A program made the translations under genes and the position numbers. The notes under the pieces were generated by a model. It was not told where the DNA came from and searched no databases. It worked only from the letters and a program-made list of their open reading frames with translations. Shown piece by piece: positions 31,608-33,342 of a stretch of 33,342 bases of DNA. The stretch comes from an uncultured Paracoccaceae bacterium. Lineage in GTDB: Bacteria > Pseudomonadota > Alphaproteobacteria > Rhodobacterales > Rhodobacteraceae. The DNA is taken from the NCBI GenBank assembly GCA_937944395.1, contig CALDYW010000121.1, forward strand, positions 1 to 33,342, read 5' to 3'. Numbering within the stretch: the stretch's first letter is position 1; every line of letters begins with the position of its first letter.

Positions 31608-32416
31608 AGGAAACCTCCGCTGTCCTTGCCGCCTGCGCGCCGGATCCCCTGGCGGCGGAAGTATTCGGCAATCATGAGCAGCAGGATCGACAGCGCCACG
31701 AGGATGGTCCCGAGCGCCATGATCGCCGGCAGTTTGGTGGGGAACCGCAGCTGCGACCAGATGTAGACCGGCAGCGTCGGCTCGGTGCCCGACAGGAAGA
31801 AGGCGATGATGAACTCGTCGAGCGAGATCGTGAACGAGATCAGCAGCGACGAGATGATGCCGGGCATGATCAGCGGCAGCGTGATCAGCCGGAAGGTCGA
31901 GAGCCGGGTCTCGCCGAGGTCGACGGCGGCCTCCTCGAGGCTCCTGTCGAGCGACAGGAAGGCCGAGTTCAGCACCGCGATCGCATAGGGCGTGCAGATC
32001 AGCACATGCCCCATGATGACGGTGAACGAGGTCAGCTTGACCCCGATCTGCAACAGCACGACCAGAAGCGACACCGCCACGATGATCTCGGGCAGCACCA
32101 GCGGCAGCATGATGAAGCCGATGATCCCGGCCTTGCCCGGAAAGGCATAGCGCGTCGCCGCGCGCGCGGCGAAGATGCCGAGGCAGGTGGCGAGGATCGC
32201 CGTGGACACGGCGATGATCAGGCTGTTGCGCACCGCCTGGTGCAGCGCGGGCGTCGTCGTCAGTTCCTCGAACCAGCGCGTCGTGAAGCCGGTCAGCGGG
32301 AAGGCGATGATCGTGGAGTCGTTGAACGCAAACAGCGGCAGCAGAAGGATCGGCGCATAGAGAAAAATCAGGTAGAGCACCGCATAGGCGCGAAAGCCCG
32401 ATCCGCCGCCCCTCAC
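31604..32416 (-). CDS. Polyamine-type ABC transporter permease (PotC-like)
   Basis: A 270-residue permease with six membrane segments, beginning at YAVLYLIFLYAPILLLPLFA. The EAA coupling loop EEAAVDLGETRLSTFRLITL is clear near residue 165, and SFTISLDEFIIAFFLSG is a PotC/YdcV hallmark. The start is GTG at 32416, overlapping the preceding permease stop (GTGA). It forms the channel with the other permease and the ATPase downstream. Confidence 0.92.
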   Translation of the reverse strand: MRGGGSGFRAYAVLYLIFLYAPILLLPLFAFNDSTIIAFPLTGFTTRWFEELTTTPALHQAVRNSLIIAVSTAILATCLGIFAARAATRYAFPGKAGIIGFIMLPLVLPEIIVAVSLLVVLLQIGVKLTSFTVIMGHVLICTPYAIAVLNSAFLSLDRSLEEAAVDLGETRLSTFRLITLPLIMPGIISSLLISFTISLDEFIIAFFLSGTEPTLPVYIWSQLRFPTKLPAIMALGTILVALSILLLMIAEYFRRQGIRRAGGKDSGGFL

Positions 32417-33300
32417 GCGCGCACCTTCAGGAAGCGGCGGTTCAGGAACAGGAAGACGAGGCTGACGGCGGTCACGATCAGCATCGCCGAGACCGACAGC
32501 GCCGAGCCGAGCGGGTAGTTGTCGAGCCGCAGATACTGCAGCTGGATGACGTTGGCGATCATCCGGCCCTCCGGCCCGCCGACGAGCTGCGGCGTGACGT
32601 AGTCGCCGATCGTGGGGATGAACACGATCAGCACCGCCGCCACGACGCCCGGCATCGCCAGCGGCAAGGTGACCCGCCAGAAGGTCAGCAGCCGGTTCTC
32701 GCCGAGGTCCTGGGCAGCCTCGAGCAGCGAACGGTCGATCTTCTCGAGGCTGACGAAGATCGGCAGGATCGCGAAGGGCGCATAGGCATGCGCCAGAGTG
32801 ATCACCACCGCGTTGACGTTGTAGAGGATGAAGGTCAGCGGCTCGTCGATGAGGCCCAGCGTCATCAGCGAGGTGTTCACCACCCCGTTGAACCCCAGGA
32901 TCACCTTCCACAGGAACACCCGGATCAGGTAGCTCGTCCAGAAGGGGATGGTGATCAGGAACAGCCACAGCGACTTGCGCGCAGGGCTGACGTGGAAGCT
33001 CACATAATAGGCGACCGGAAAGGCCAGAAGGACGGTGGCGGCCGTCACCGCCATCGAGACATAGAGCGACCGCAGCATCACCTGCCGGTAGAGCGGGTCG
33101 CCCCAGGCCTCGGCGTAGTTGGCAAACGTCGGCGTCCAGATGATCTCGAGATAGCCGTCCGTCAGGAAGGAATAGGTGACGATCGCCGCCAGCGGCACGC
33201 CCAGCATGAGCAGCGCATAGATCGCCGTGGGGCTGACCATCGCGAGGCCGCTCGCCGCCTCGGACCGCCGCCACCGGCCCCACCCGCTGCGTGCCTGCAT
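32413..33300 (-). CDS. Polyamine-type ABC transporter permease (PotB-like)
   Basis: A 295-residue permease with the family block FWTSYLIRVFLWKVILG and the EAA loop LLEAAQDLGENRLLTFWRV. The C-terminal FIPTIGDYVTPQLVGG is typical of PotB/YdcU. The ATG at 33300 is taken; a GTG three codons earlier (33309) is also possible and would give the GTGA overlap seen at the other two junctions, in which case a stop of an upstream gene would lie at 33308-33306. The binding protein expected with this importer is not in the window and is probably to the right. Confidence 0.9.
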   Translation of the reverse strand: MQARSGWGRWRRSEAASGLAMVSPTAIYALLMLGVPLAAIVTYSFLTDGYLEIIWTPTFANYAEAWGDPLYRQVMLRSLYVSMAVTAATVLLAFPVAYYVSFHVSPARKSLWLFLITIPFWTSYLIRVFLWKVILGFNGVVNTSLMTLGLIDEPLTFILYNVNAVVITLAHAYAPFAILPIFVSLEKIDRSLLEAAQDLGENRLLTFWRVTLPLAMPGVVAAVLIVFIPTIGDYVTPQLVGGPEGRMIANVIQLQYLRLDNYPLGSALSVSAMLIVTAVSLVFLFLNRRFLKVRA

Positions 33301-33342
33301 GCCCCTCACCCGTGCCGACGCGGTCCCCGTGGGAATGAATAC

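Overview
The window is very GC-rich, almost wholly coding DNA with codons ending in G or C, short intergenic gaps and many ATGA/GTGA start-stop overlaps. A tellurite-resistance locus of Rhodobacter type (trgA-trgB-cysK), a Tat-exported peptide-binding protein and an intergenic element containing CCCCCCGAGGATATTT all point to an alphaproteobacterium of the family Rhodobacteraceae. I see no rRNA, tRNA, CRISPR array, insertion sequence or phage gene.

Layout. (1) 1-665: GC-rich 11- and 12-bp tandem repeats, then a small rhodanese. (2) 760-20124: a large catabolic island. On the plus strand it has an AhpD-like protein and a DadA/glycine-oxidase-type flavoprotein (760-2661). On the minus strand is an operon of a ketol-acid reductoisomerase-like protein, hyuA, hyuB and a GMC flavoprotein (9215 down to 2645). 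Diverging from that operon on the plus strand are a monomeric sarcosine oxidase-type flavoenzyme, a complete dipeptide-type ABC importer (binding protein, two permeases, two ATPases, the second frameshifted), a GcvT/DmdA-type folate enzyme and an SDR dehydrogenase. An IclR regulator overlapping a methionine gamma-lyase-like PLP enzyme follows. (3) 20128-23342: an M14 carboxypeptidase, an AI-2E/PerM-type membrane protein and an alanyl-tRNA editing protein. (4) 23339-28853: an MscS-type channel, cysK, trgB and trgA, all on the minus strand. (5) 29123-30334: cyclopropane-fatty-acid synthase. (6) 30477-33300: a polyamine-type ABC importer (ATPase and two permeases), with its binding protein not in the window.

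How the genes may work together. The island looks like an uptake-and-degradation system for a methylated amino-acid derivative, possibly a cyclic amide or hydantoin. The importer brings it in, HyuAB would open a cyclic amide with ATP, the flavoenzymes would oxidise C-N or alcohol groups, the GcvT-type enzyme would capture one-carbon units on folate, and the PLP enzyme would perform an elimination. The substrate cannot be read from sequence. Two features make the island stand out. First, the reductoisomerase-like and gamma-lyase-like enzymes both carry substitutions at residues that define their families. Second, a 15-bp palindrome of the form TTYCR-TNATC-YGRAA occurs in front of two transcription units and inside the divergent promoter at 9231-9286, with paired base changes that keep its symmetry. 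It may be the operator of the local IclR-type regulator.
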